Source of the DNA: Limnomonas spitsbergensis
Lineage: Eukaryota; Chlorophyta; Chlorophyceae; Chlamydomonadales
Direction of reading: 5' to 3'
Assembly: GCA_037349105.1 (NCBI GenBank)
Contig: JAYJMM010000101.1
Coordinates: 3,162,001-3,226,000, forward strand
DNA: 64,000 nucleotides
Part shown: positions 15,001 through 26,190 of the stretch, one piece after another
Position numbering within the stretch: the stretch's first letter is position 1
Layout of the letters: each line of letters opens with the position of its first letter
The notes under the pieces: model-generated
What the model was told of the DNA's origin: nothing
Databases searched by the model: none
What the model saw: the letters and a program-made list of their open reading frames with translations, nothing else
Made by a program: the position numbers and the translations under genes

Positions 15001-18000
15001 CTGAACCCTTTTGATTACCCACCAACAGGCCCTGAACCCTTTTGATTACCCACCTGCAGGCCCTGAATCCTTTTGATTACCAACCAGCAGGCCCTGAACC
15101 CTTTTGATTACCCACCAGCAGGTCCTGAACCCTTTTGATTACCAACCGGCAGGCCCTGAACCCTTTTGATTACCCCCTGGCAGACCCTGAACCCTTTTGA
15201 TTACCCACTGGCAGGCCCTGAACCCTTTTAATTACTCACCAGCAGGCCCTGAACCCTTTTGATTACCCACCGGCAGGCCCTTAACCCTTTTGATTAGCCA
15301 CCAGCAGGCCCTGAACCCTTTTGATTACCCCCTGGCAGGCCCTGAACCCTTTTGATTACCCATCAGCAGGCCCTGAACCCTTTTGATTACCCACCGGCAG
15401 GCCCTGAACTCTTTTGATTACTCACCAGCAGGCCCTGAACCCTTTTGATTACCCACCGGCAGGCCCTGAACCCTTTTGATTACCCACCAGCAGGCCCTGA
15501 ACCCTTTTGATTACCAACCGGCAGGCCCTGAACTCTCTTGATTACTCACCAGCAGGCCCTGAACCCTTTTGATTACCCACCGGCAGGCCCTGAACCCTTT
15601 TGATTACCCCCTGGCAGGCCCTGAACCCTTTTGATTACCCACCAGCAGGTCCTGAACCCTGTTGATTACCCACCGTCAGGCCCTGAACCCTTTTGATTAC
15701 CCATTGGCAGGGCCTGAACCCTGTTGATTACCCACTGCCAGGCCCTAAACCCTTTTGATTACCCACCGCCAGGCCCTGATCCCTTTTGATTACCCACTGG
15801 CAGGCCCTGAACCCTTTTGATTACCCATCAGCAGGCCCTGAACCCTTTTGATTACCCACCGGCAGGCCCTGAACCCTTTTGATTACCCACCGGCAGGCCC
15901 TGAACTCTTTTGATTACTCACCAGCAGGCCCTGAACCCTTTTCATTACCCACCACCAGGCCCTGAACCCTTTTGATTACCCACCAACAGGCCCTGAACCC
16001 TTTTGATTACCCCCTGGCAGGCCCTGAACCCTTTTGATTACCCACCAGCAGACCCTGAACCCTTTTGATTACCCACTGGCAGGCCCTGAACCCTTTTAAT
16101 TACCCACCGGCAGGCCCTGAACCCTTTTGATTACCCACCGGCAGGCCCTTAACCCTTTTGATTAGCCACCAGCAGGCCCTGAACCCTTTTGAATACCCAA
16201 CAGCAGGCCTTGAACCCTTTTGATTAGCAACCGGAAGGCCCTGACCCTTTTGATTACCCACTAACAGGCTCTGAACCCTTTTGATTACCCACCGTTAGAA
16301 CCTGAACCCTTTTGATTACCCACCGGCAGGCCCTGAACCCTTTTGATTACCCACTGGCAGGCCCTGAACCCTTTTGATTACCCACCAGCAGGTCCTGAAC
16401 CCTTTTGATTACCAACCGGCAGGCCCTGAACCCTTTTGATTACCCCCTGGCAGTCCCTGATCCTTTTGATTACCCACCAGCAGGCCCTGAACCCTTTTGA
16501 TTACCCACCAGCAGGCCCTGAACCCTTTTGATTACCAACCAACAGGCCCTGAACCCTTTTGATTACCCACCAGCAGGCCCTGAACCCTTTTGATTACCCA
16601 CCAGCAGGCCCTGAACCCTTTTGATTACCCACCAACAGGCCCTGAACCCTTTTGATTACCCACCAGCAGGCCCTGAACCCTTTTGATTACCAACCAGCAG
16701 GCCCTGAACCCTTTTGATTACCCACCAGCAGGTCCTGAACCCTTTTGATTACCAACCGGCAGGCCCTGAACCCTTTTGATTACCCCCTGGCAGACCCTGA
16801 ACCCTTTTGATTACCCACTGGCAGGCCCTGAACCCTTTTAATTACTCACCAGCAGGCCCTGAACCCTTTTGATTACCCACCGTCAGGCCCTGAACCCTTT
16901 TGATTACCCATTGGCAGGGCCTGAACCCTGTTGATTACCCACTGCCAGGCCCTGAACCCTTTTGATTACCCACCGCCAGGCCCTGATCCCTTTTGATTAC
17001 CCACTGGCAGGCCCTGAACCCTTTTGATTACCCATCAGCAGGCCCTGAACCCTTTTGATTACCCACCGGCAGGCCCTGAACCCTTTTGATTACCCACCGG
17101 CAGGCCCTGAACTCTTTTGATTACTCACCAGCAGGCCCTGAACCCTTTTCATTACCCACCACCAGGCCCTGAACCCTTTTGATTACCCACCAACAGGCCC
17201 TGAACCCTTTTGATTACCCCCTGGCAGGCCCTCCTCTTTTGATTACCCACCAGCAGACCCTGAACCCTTTTGATTACCCACTGGCAGGCCCTGAACCCTT
17301 TTAATTACCCACCGGCAGGCCCTGAACCCTTTTGATTACCCACCGGCAGGCCCTTAACCCTTTTGATTAGCCACCAGCAGGCCCTGAACCCTTTTGAATA
17401 CCCAACAGCAGGCCTTGAACCCTTTTGATTAGCAACCGGAAGGCCCTGACCCTTTTGATTACCCACTAACAGGCTCTGAACCCTTTTGATTACCCACCGT
17501 TAGAACCTGAACCCTTTTGATTACCCACCGGCAGGCCCTGAACCCTTTTGATTACCCACTGGCAGGCCCTGAACCCTTTTGATTACCCACCAGCAGGTCC
17601 TGAACCCTTTTGATTACCAACCGGCAGGCCCTGAACCCTTTTGATTACCCCCTGGCAGTCCCTGATCCTTTTGATTACCCACCAGCAGGCCCTGAACCCT
17701 TTTGATTACCCACCAGCAGGCCCTGAACCCTTTTGATTACCAACCAACAGGCCCTGAACCCTTTTGATTACCCACCAGCAGGCCCTGAACCCTTTTGATT
17801 ACCAACCAACAGGCCCTGAACCCTTTTGATTACCCACCAACAGGCCCTGAACCCTTTTGATTACCCACCAGCAGGCCCTGAACCCTTTTGATTACCAACC
17901 AGCAGGCCCTGAACCCTTTTGATTACCCACCAGCAGGTCCTGAACCCTTTTGATTACCAACCGGCAGGCCCTGAACCCTTTTGATTACCCCCTGGCAGAC

Positions 18001-18305
18001 CCTGAACCCTTTTGATTACCCACTGGCAGGCCCTGAACCCTTTTAATTACTCACCAGCAGGCCCTGAACCCTTTTGATTACCCACCGGCAGGCCCTGAAC
18101 CCTTTTGATTACCCACCAGCAGGCCCTGAACCCTTTTGATTACCCACCGGCAGGCCCTGAACCCTTTTGATTACCCACCAGCAGGCCCTGAATCCTTTTG
18201 ATTACCCACCGGTAGGTCCTGAACCCTTTTGATTACCCACCAGCAGGCCCTGAACCCTTTTGATTACCCACCGGCAGGCCCTGAACCCTTTTGATTCCCA
18301 ACAAC
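1..18305. repeat. 31-bp satellite array, about 590 tandem units
   Basis: The whole stretch is a head-to-tail array of one 31-bp unit: CCCACCGGCAGGCCCTGAAC followed by CCTTTTGATTA. Common variants are CCAGCAG, CCAACAG, CCCCTGGCAG, CTCACCAGCAG and CTTTTAATTAC. Units of 30 or 32 bp are rare. No open frame of 60 codons exists in the array. A marker unit reading TTGGCAGGGCCTGAACCCTG recurs near 686, 1337, 4558, 5642, 10877, 12021, 12794, 13444, 14095, 15704 and 16911. Several of these lie 650-651 bp apart (21 units), so blocks of units have been duplicated together. Around 9,740-10,640 a distinct subfamily has TTAGCC or TTAGAC in place of TTACCC. The left end is cut by the window. The array stops at about 18,305 in a decayed unit. 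The same unit occurs in short arrays at 49.9 and 56.5 kb and as relics inside the WRAP73-like copies. Confidence 0.97.
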
Positions 18306-19039
18306 AGGCCTTAACCCTAAACTAGGCGTACGAGCGAGCACAGCTGGATGGAGCTGGCAGAGGGGACTCCAGATATCCTGCCACTGAATGCAGGTCTGTG
18401 GCCGCCTTCCGCACCTGGTTTCAGTCTTCGGCGGGCGCTGGCTAGGGCAGGGCAGGGGCTGCACCAGCCGAAGGGTTTTCGCTTGCGTGTTCACAAACTT
18501 AAAGGCTGCGGCTCGGCTCTGTCAGCACAGCTGACACCAGAGGACGGCGCAGTGGTCGGCGGCGTGACAGATGGTACTGCCAGCGATGTTGGGCTTGTAG
18601 GGAGACGGCGAGCTTGTGGAGGACGCGTTGCATGCGTGCTCTCAGTGCCCTAGCGTGCAGGATAAACTTAGGGAGCGGGGATGGGCAGGTCCTCCGAATG
18701 TTGCTACTAGAGCTCTTTTAGAGTTGTAGGTGGGGCAGGCTTGGGTTGGATACCCTGGCTTTTGTGGAAGATGTGGTAGATATCGTTGGGTGGTAGATGT
18801 TTTCAGAGGCTGGAATTTCCTTTGTCTTTCTTGTCCAGCCTTTGTCTGACCCTTCACTTTATTTCCTCTTTTTTGTGCTGCCCCCCTGCGTTTGTTTCGT
18901 TCGTTCCTCCCCATCCTTTAGTTAGGCGCCCATGCGACCAAGCCTTTTCAAGCAGGGACCAGAGGTGTAATGTCAATGACATGGGATTTGACAGTGTAGT
19001 CCTAGTCAATGACTTGGGATCTCAGAACCTCCTTGGTAC
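18306..19039. other. Spacer with no recognisable gene
   Basis: Unique sequence between the satellite and the first segmental-duplication unit. Open frames of about 60-100 codons exist on both strands, but none resembles a known family. The only recognisable content is a copy of an interspersed repeat near 18,905-18,990. Confidence 0.6.
18905..18990 (+). repeat. Interspersed repeat R2, copy 1
   Basis: Contains GGCGCCCATGCGACCAAGCC, then CTTTTCAAGCAGGGACCAGA and GGTGTAATGTCAATGACAT. It matches the copy at 58.3 kb in the same orientation and the copies at 31.6, 40.9 and 50.9 kb in reverse. All have a pyrimidine-rich stretch on the same side. No coding capacity and no clear family; it could be the end of a retroelement or a short non-autonomous element. 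Confidence 0.5.
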
Positions 19040-20125
19040 ATTTCAAATGATTGTGGGCTTGCTTGTGTGGTGCACGGTTTAGTAGAGGTTGCGTCAGCAA
19101 CAACTCAGCTACATCAAGGCCTACAGCCACGAGGGGATGGTTCATGGCGCCTTGTTGTCTGAGCCACAGGCTGCAGCCAGGCCGGTCCTTCATTCATGAT
19201 GGCTGGCTAGCTCTATCTCTCGTTTGTTACTGGCTGGTTATTAATGATCACTAGCCTTCTGACAGCTGGCCTTAGCTGACTGGATTGTGTATTCATGATG
19301 TTAGGTGTGGTGTCGTGGCACAGCCATGCTGGCATAAGGATTGAATCAGGACACGAAACCATCGTCCTACAGTTGTTACAACTCGATAGACTTTTCAGCA
19401 TGGCCCAGAAGAGTATCGCCATTAACATATTAGCCGCACTCGCAGCCTTAATCCGTTTCTATGCCACTCTTGATCCAGGTAACGGGTTGAACGACATAGT
19501 CTGGTGTCTGGTCGGGAGGAAAATAAACTCAGGCTAGCGGAGATATGAAAGGAACACACGGATAGAAGAGAAGAACCACACCACCTCACAAAGAAAGGAT
19601 GTCTGAAGAATCATCAGCCTGTCCAGATCCTAGTCCTCAACAAAGAGAAAACGAACAAACATACGGGGCAGTTGGTCAGGAAAACCAGGAACAGGAAGTC
19701 AAAGGCCTTTGGAACGACTAAGCCTCAACAAAAGCTACCACATCCTTTCCAAAAGGCAGGGCATCCCACCCTAGCCTGCCCTGGTACAGAGCATGGAAGT
19801 CTGTAGCACCGTCTGGGGGGCCTGCACATCGTTTACAAGTTGAGTCCAACTTCCATGCGCCGCCTTAGCGCGCCTTGGGAAAATACTAACAAAAATGGAT
19901 TAGAACTAGGGCATGTGTTGATGACGCCGCTAACAGGAAGATTCCTTTCAAACATCCTCAACATCGTAGTCATGGACAGCCTGGATAAGATAGGCGAGGC
20001 AGATCCAGTGCAAGAGGAACCTTCAATGTTTGAACACATGAGGCCCGCTAGGAGATTAGTGGGTGTATATCTGACCCATGCAAAGTTCATACAACCACTT
20101 CGCTTCCACAGTGACATGATGCCTC

Positions 20126-22486
20126 TTATACATGCGGCAACATGTCGCAACGTTCCTGCAAAACATGTACGACAGCTGAGTGACCCCCCCTCCTAGCCGA
20201 GGACAATGCCAATCCCCCTTGACAATCAGCACGGGGTGCATTCACACTGCAATCCAGCAACAGTTGTACCACCACCTCGTGGCCATTCCTGGCTGCCCAC
20301 ACCAGTGCCTCCCCATCCTGGCAGTTAGCACGAGGTGCATGCTCCCCCCACCCCAACAACAGCCGCACCACCTCCTCGTGACCATTCCTGGCTGCCCACA
20401 CCAGTGCCTCCCCATCCTGGCAGTTAGCACGAGGTGCATGCTCCCTCCACCCCAACAACAGCCGCACCACCTCCTCGTGACCATTCCTGGCTGCCCTCAC
20501 CAGTGCCTTCCCATCCCGGCAGTCAGCATGCGGGGCATGCTCCCTCTACCCCAACAACAGCCGCACCACCTCCTCGTGACCATTCCAGGCCACCCTCAAC
20601 AGTGCCTCCCCATCCTGGCAGTTAGCACGAGGTGCATGCTCCCTCCACCCCAACAACAGCTGCACCACCTCCTCGTGACCATTCCTGGCTGCCCACACCA
20701 GTGCCTCCCCATCCTGGCAGTTAGCATGGGGGGCATGCTCCCTCCACCCCAACAACAGCTGCACCACCTCCTCGTGACCATTCCTGGCTGCCCACACCAG
20801 TGCCTCCCCATCCTGGCAGTTAGCATGGGGGGCATGCTCCCTCCACCCCAACAACAGCTGCACCACCTCCTCGTGACCATTCCTGGCTGCCCACACCAGT
20901 GCCTCCCCATCCTGGCAGTTAGCACGAGGTGCATGCTCCCCCCACCCCAACAACAGCCGCACCACCTCCTCGTGACCATTCCTGGCTGCCCACACCAGTG
21001 CCTCCCCATCCTGGCAGTCAGCACGAGGTGCATGCTCCCCCCACCCCAACAACAGCCGCACGACCTCCTCGTGACCATTCCCGGCTGCCCTCACCAGTGC
21101 CTCCCCATCCTGGCAGTTAGCACGAGGTGCATGCTCCCTCCACCCCAACAACAGCCGCACCACCTCCTCGTGACCATTCCAGGCTACCCTCAACAGTGCC
21201 TCCCCATCCTGGCAGTTAGCACGAGGTGCATGCTCCCTCCACCCCAACAACAGCTGCACCACCTCCTCGTGACCATTCCTGGCTGCCCACACCAGTGCCT
21301 CCCCATCCTGGCAGTTAGCATGGGGGGCATGCTCCCTCCACCCCAACAACAGCTGCACCACCTCCTCGTGACCATTCCTGGCTGCCCACACCAGTGCCTC
21401 CCCATCCTGGCAGTTAGCATGGGGGGCATGCTCCCTCCACCCCAACAACAGCTGCACCACCTCCTCGTGACCATTCCTGGCTGCCCACACCAGTGCCTCC
21501 CCATCCTGGCAGTTAGCACGAGGTGCATGCTCCCCCCACCCCAACAACAGCCGCACCACCTCCTCGTGACCATTCCTGGCTGCCCACACCAGTGCCTCCC
21601 CATCCTGGCAGTCAGCACGAGGTGCATGCTCCCCCCACCCCAACAACAGCCGCACCACCTCCTCGTGACCATTCCCGGCTGCCCTCACCAGTGCCTCCCC
21701 ATCCTGGCAGTTAGCACGAGGTGCATGCTCCCTCCACCCCAACAACAGCCGCACAACCTCCTCGTGACCATTCCAGGCTGCCCACACCAGTGCCTCCCCA
21801 TCCCGGCAGTCAGCATAGGGGGCATGCTCCCTCCACCCCAACAACAGCCGCACCACCTCCTCTTGGCCATTCTGCGCAGCCCTTACGAGTGCCTCCCCAT
21901 CCTGGCAGTTAGCATGTGGGGCATGCTCCCTCCACCCCAACAACAGCTGCACCACCGCCTCGTGGCCGTTCCACACAGCCCTTAACAGTGCCTCCCCATC
22001 CCGGCAGTCAGCACGTGGGGCATGCTCCCTCCACCCCAACAACAGCTGCACAGCTGCATAGTGGCCACGCTCGGCTGCCAACACCAATGCTTGCCCACTC
22101 ATGCTGTCTGCTTTTGTACCAAGATTGAGCATGAGCCTCACCAACTCCAGGCCGTCAAATTCCTGACTGTTGCAGCCAACAGCTCTTATGAGGGCCTGGT
22201 CAGGACCATGTACTGCCACCATAGCACAGGCCAGGTTAATGGGGCAGGCCCTGAGGCACTCACGCCAACGCCTGCACACCCGCCACGCTCCATACTGCAC
22301 CCTACGGGCACCAGGTCCAAGGAGGCGTTGAGTGTTGTATAGCCATGCATCTGCATTGCTGAGGATGATGCCAAGGATGTCCGTGTTGAGGTCTCGGAGG
22401 CTGGTGAAGATGGCTGGATTCTCGCTAGGGGAAGGAGATGCAGATGCATCTGTTCTGATAGCCTCGGTGGATGCGGATGACGTCAT
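20126..22486 (-). pseudogene. F-box/ankyrin-repeat gene, copy A, interrupted by one TAG
   Basis: From the ATG at 22486 to the TAA at 20126 is 787 codons in one frame, broken only by an in-frame TAG at 20546-20548 where every other repeat has Trp (TGG) in LLLGWREHAP. Translation therefore yields 646 residues, or about 785 if read through. Residues 1-30 are Ser/Thr/Ala-rich. Residues 31-90 look like a degenerate F-box (LNTDILGIILSNADAWLYN, then VCRRWRECLRA), the module that binds Skp1 in SCF ubiquitin ligases. From about residue 115 run some 20 ankyrin repeats of 33 residues, typically NGHEEVVQLLLGWREHAP plus a short linker; ALVxAA replaces the usual TPLH. The repeats are nearly identical, unlike those of copy D, which points to recent homogenisation. 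A target-recognition role is inferred from domains only. A truncated protein with an F-box and about 16 repeats may still be made. Confidence 0.8.
20596..21783 (-). repeat. 594-bp higher-order repeat inside ankyrin copy A
   Basis: Two consecutive 594-bp blocks (6 x 99 bp, six ankyrin repeats) starting near 20,596 and 21,190 are almost base-identical. One difference is CGACC at 21,060 against CACC at 21,655. The length is a multiple of three, so the reading frame is kept. This is a very recent in-frame expansion by unequal exchange. Confidence 0.85.
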
Positions 22487-22590
22487 AGGGTGGTGCGCAT
22501 TTCCACTTTTTTCAATCAGTTGGGCTTGTCTCTCCTGCTCAACAGGCGAGTGAGGTGGAATTCATGCGAGCCAATGTGCAACACACCTCT

Positions 22591-22613
22591 CCGGATAAAT
22601 ATAAACCAATCAT
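22591..22613 (-). promoter_or_regulatory. Conserved upstream element of ankyrin copy A (candidate core promoter)
   Basis: Read on the minus strand, ATTGGTTTATATTTATCCGG lies about 105-125 bp before the ATG. It combines an inverted CCAAT box and an AT-rich TATA-like core. Nearly the same block precedes copies B (33,523) and D (52,818). In copy C the whole stretch is deleted. Promoter function is inferred from position and conservation. Confidence 0.45.
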
Positions 22614-23734
22614 GGTTTATGAAAGGCCATCATACATGCATGCAAAACCCCACATGCCATGGGCTGGAGTCAGTATTGCATTGTCTATGCCCAGATGCAC
22701 CGTCTTTATGCTCGGATGCACTTGGATGTGACATCAGTCTTCTCAAAAGCCTTTCAGGAATGGGCTAGGCTGTGCGATCTGGAGATGCAATGTACATAAA
22801 TAAATAATGAGGGGGTGTGGAAATTGAAAGAAACAAATATGGGGTCATACATATGAACACAACCGGGAGCCAGAGTGGGAGATTCCTCAGTCTTTGACAT
22901 ATCCACATGCCATTCTTGCACTTGTTCCACTCATGCATGGTCCTTGTTCCGCTCACCGGGGGCAATGTTGGGCACTTGTGTTGAAGTGGATGATGAGTGG
23001 ATCTGCTCAATGCCGCACTCGTTTTGGAGGGGGGAAAACTGCAAAGCTTAGGCCACCGACCGAACGGGTGAGACTGACGCAGCAACCTGTATTGAACGGC
23101 CAATACGGAGAACTTGACGGAGCGAGGACTTGAACGGCCAATACGCAGGCCACCGATGTGTTCTAGAAACTATCGACTGAGTGGCTAGGAAAGAAACCAG
23201 TCCGCAATATAGGAGGAAAAGGTGTATATTGCTTGACAACAATGAGCAGGAATTTAGAGATTGCACCCCTGAGGCGCGTTCGCATTATCCGCTTACCCAA
23301 CGGCGGGAAACATCTGTGGCCATAGTGTGGATCTCCAGGCGCGTTCATACTAGGGCCAACAAACGGTTGCTCCGTGGATATCAAATACGGAGCCTTGACT
23401 CCACGTGTACGTCAAATGCCCCTGGAAGTACCTCCCTGCATGCGTACGAGGCACTTCCCTCACCGGGAAGAATTGAGCAGACAGACAATGAGACAAGTAG
23501 ACAGACCGTGAAACAAGAGCAGAGGCCATGCAGGTTGCATGGTGCATCCGGTCCGAGGAACCAGGCAAGTCTTGCAACTGCCCGTGTCTATGTCTTCGGA
23601 GCCAGGCAAGTCATGCAGCACCAGCCATGCTTGGCATACATGAGTCCAGGAATCCATGAGACATCAGCGGGCCATGCAACTCAAGGCACCCCATTTATGG
23701 CATGCATGGCGTATGATGTGGGGGGGTGGAGCGC

Positions 23735-23875
23735 AGTTGTGTGTCTTGGGGGGGGGGGGAGGGGGGCATGTGTGTAGGGGGTGGGTAGGGGGGTGCAGCT
23801 GTGTTGGGGGTTGGGCGGGGTGGCATGCATATGCTGTGTATTTTGTGTATGTTTGTTGGGGGTTACGGTGCAGGT
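23735..23875 (+). other. G-tract block with G-quadruplex potential
   Basis: Runs of up to 10 G separated by short spacers (GGGGGGGGGGAGGGGGGCAT and similar), followed by GTGT-rich sequence. A block at the same place occurs in units B (34,745-34,762) and C (45,165-45,260), with different run lengths. Confidence 0.6.
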
Positions 23876-23907
23876 GGCATGATGTTGATGTGTGTGGTGT
23901 TTATTCT

Positions 23908-24003
23908 TGGAAAGAAAGAAAGAAAGCGACGCCTCGTGGGGGGTGTGAGAGTTAAGGAAACAGTGCAGCCTGGGCTGAAGCTACATCCGCGCCGTTACCG
24001 TGT
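23908..24003 (-). mobile_element. SINE-like element, copy in unit A, with target-site duplication
   Basis: On the minus strand the element runs from about GGCGCGGATGTAGCTTCAG through CTCACACCCCCCACGAGGCG to a (TTTC)n tail. GTGTTTATTCT flanks both sides (23,897 and 24,000). Unit B has a single TGTTTATTCT at 34,863 and no element, an empty site. A direct target repeat of about 10-11 bp plus a short tandem 3' tail is typical of SINEs mobilised by a LINE. No coding capacity. Confidence 0.75.
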
Positions 24004-25064
24004 TTATTCTCATCCTTTACTTATTTCATCCTCTTCCCAACTTCCCAACTTCCCAACTTCTATTGATCCTCTTCTCCCGCTTCCCTCCCCGAGGCAGGCA
24101 TCCTGGTGGTCTCCAGAGAGTACAGCTATCCTGCTGTCTGCCTAGTTTGCCTTCAACATCCACAACAAGGCTTGGTCCCTCAAGGTAAGGGGGGGGGGGC
24201 GTTATCCAGTACCCAGGGGGTCAATCAGGGTCAACGTTACTATATTCGTGTGCTTTTATGAAGATGTGAATTATATTGGCTGCATTCCCACCATTGTCTG
24301 GTCCCTCAAGGCCTTGCTGGACATACCTTGGTGATCCACACTATGTTCGGGTCCCTCAGGGCATGCTGAAATGAGACCGTGCGTGAAGCATTTTCATTTC
24401 GTCAAGCTGAAGATGCAATAAGATTGAGCTGTTCCCCCTGTTGACGTAGTTCAGCCTTAAGACTTACTTTAAATCAAATCTCAGCTACATGGATTGGACC
24501 TGGACTGCAGTAGTTGTCGGGAGCTTCTTTCTTAAGGCAAATTGAGAGTCTGAATAGTTCAACTGGGTCCATTCCCTTTGCACTTGTGCAGAATGGCAGA
24601 TATTCCAATCTGCCGGGGGAACAGCCCTTTCTTGATTTCATTATTTGTCAAGCAAGGCAAACCTGTTTGTTATCCATTTCATTTGCAGATTAACCACTAC
24701 CTGCCCGGATCAAAAAGCTGCCTTAGCCATACACACAAAAGTGTATTTGTTCATTCATTTCTTTCCAGGATGCAAGTCCCAATACCTGCCAACAATACCA
24801 ACAATGCAATCCTGTCCTGGGACATACAGAGCTGACTTTGTGATATCCTGCCTTTTGACATCAAACACATAGTTTTGAATCCATGCCAGTCCAGGATGGC
24901 AGGTGCCTCAACTGGACCGGACAGGAAAAAAATAGGATTATGACATTAAAAGCAATTAAAAATGCACCCGCTCAACCCGCAGGATCGCAGGTGCCACTAC
25001 CTGTCCGGTGCAAAGTCCGACAACTGGGATATCGCCTTCAGCAATTGTGGGCAATACATGGCCC

Positions 25065-25475
25065 AGCTAGAGGTAAACCCTAGGTCAGCCTCCTCCTCAG
25101 CTGGAGGTAAACCCTGGGTCAACCTCCACCTCAGCTAGAGGTAAACCCTAGGTCAGCCTCCTCCTCAGCTGGAGGTAAACCCTAGGTCAACCTCCACCTC
25201 AGCTGGAGGTAAACCCTAGGTCAGCCTCCACCTCAGCTGGAGGTAAACCCTAGGTCAACGTCCAACTCAGCTAAAGTAAACCCTGGGTCAGCTTCCACCT
25301 CAGCTGGAGGTAAACCCTAGGTCAGCCTCCAACTCAGCTAGAGGTAAACCCTAGGTCAGCCTCCACCTCAGCTGGAGGTAAACCCTAGGTCAGCCTCCAA
25401 CTCAGCTGGAGGTAAACCCTAGGTCAGCCTCCACCTCAGCTGGAGGTAAACTCTAGGCCAGTCTCCAAATTAGCT
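25065..25475 (+). repeat. 34-bp minisatellite starting at the exon 2 donor, unit A
   Basis: About 12 units. Exon 2 ends CAGCTAGAG and the intron starts GTAAACCCTAGGTCAGCC; then CTCCACCTCAGCTGGAG and GTAAACCC follow again and again. Each unit therefore repeats the last bases of the exon plus the 5' splice site. Within the unit, CCTCCA and TGGAGG can pair around a 7-base loop. Confidence 0.9.
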
Positions 25476-25724
25476 AGGCAGCAGCCGGCAGGTCAAGTTC
25501 TGAGGCTTACTGCCACCAGAACCCTCGGCTACCTACCCTGATGTAGCTGAATTGTAGCGGAAAGCGCGCATACAACTAAAACAGCTGTCAGCGTGCCATC
25601 AGCAGGAAATAACAAACGGCCTGCCGTTATCACCTTCAGTATAATTATAGCTCTAGAGACATCTCCAGTACACTTCCCATTCTGCCCTTTTTGTGTCCTT
25701 TGATGTTCTGTTACAAATGTAACC

Positions 25725-26190
25725 CGTGGAAACGTCCACGTCAGCGTGTGTGACACCAACTCATTAACACAAACTCGTGAATGGCCTATTCCGCATCGTT
25801 CCCAACCTTCTCCAAAGAAACCCCTGAACCCTCTACTCCGACCCCCCCCCCCGCTAAAGGTCCAGAGCAACATCTTCTCCTGGACTCAGCTGCAGCACTT
25901 CCAAACCTCCAATTATTATCCCTCAACCTTCAACCCTCCTCTCCCCCCCTGATACCAAGAACCCTTGAAGACCATGACAGTGTATACGAAATCTCCTTAC
26001 GGTTCCAGCAGCAGCTCTTCCAAACTTTGAACTCTGAACCATACAACTAAACCCTCAACACTCCTCCCCCCACAGCAGTACCATTGTTGGGATCATGCCG
26101 GTGTTTACGGTACGGCTTCGTGCTCCCAGCTGCGGCACCTCCAAACCCCCGTACATCTCTCAACCCTTCACCCTCCTCGCCCCCCCTCAG
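25725..26190 (+). repeat. Multiplied starts of WRAP73-like exon 3, unit A
   Basis: At least three decayed copies of the exon 3 start precede the real exon at 26191. Markers are CACGTCAGCGTGTGTGAC at 25,738, GACCATGACAGTGTATACG at 25,973 and GATCATGCCGGTGTTTACGG at 26,091. Each is followed by a CCAGCTGCAGCAC-like stretch, then by CCCTCAACCCT-rich sequence ending in CAG. Units are roughly 110-230 bp. Confidence 0.75.

Larger units (their letters stand above)
22487..24097. other. Spacer between ankyrin copy A and WRAP73-like copy A
   Basis: Divergent intergenic region shared with units B (33,419-34,939) and C (44,033-45,543). Open frames up to 198 codons on the plus strand are not conserved between the units, so I see no gene. 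It holds the candidate ankyrin promoter, a G-tract block and a SINE-like insertion. Confidence 0.6.

Noticed and set aside
1..18305. CRISPR-like array
   Set aside because: The 31-bp units are directly adjacent with no unique spacers, and the genomic setting is eukaryotic.
20180..21985. 601-codon plus-strand frame rich in CMLPPPQQQ repeats
   Set aside because: It is the antisense of the 99-bp ankyrin repeats. Repeats of a length divisible by three keep several frames open. The minus strand has the recognisable F-box and ankyrin domains.
23181..23777. 198-codon frame in the spacer as a gene
   Set aside because: Frame is not kept in the matching spacers of units B and C, and the composition is not protein-like.
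24143..24145. Variant genetic code with TAG as glutamine
   Set aside because: Ankyrin copy D ends naturally at TAG, CAG is the ordinary Gln codon here, and other copies also have TGA and TAA stops. Decay is the simpler reading.
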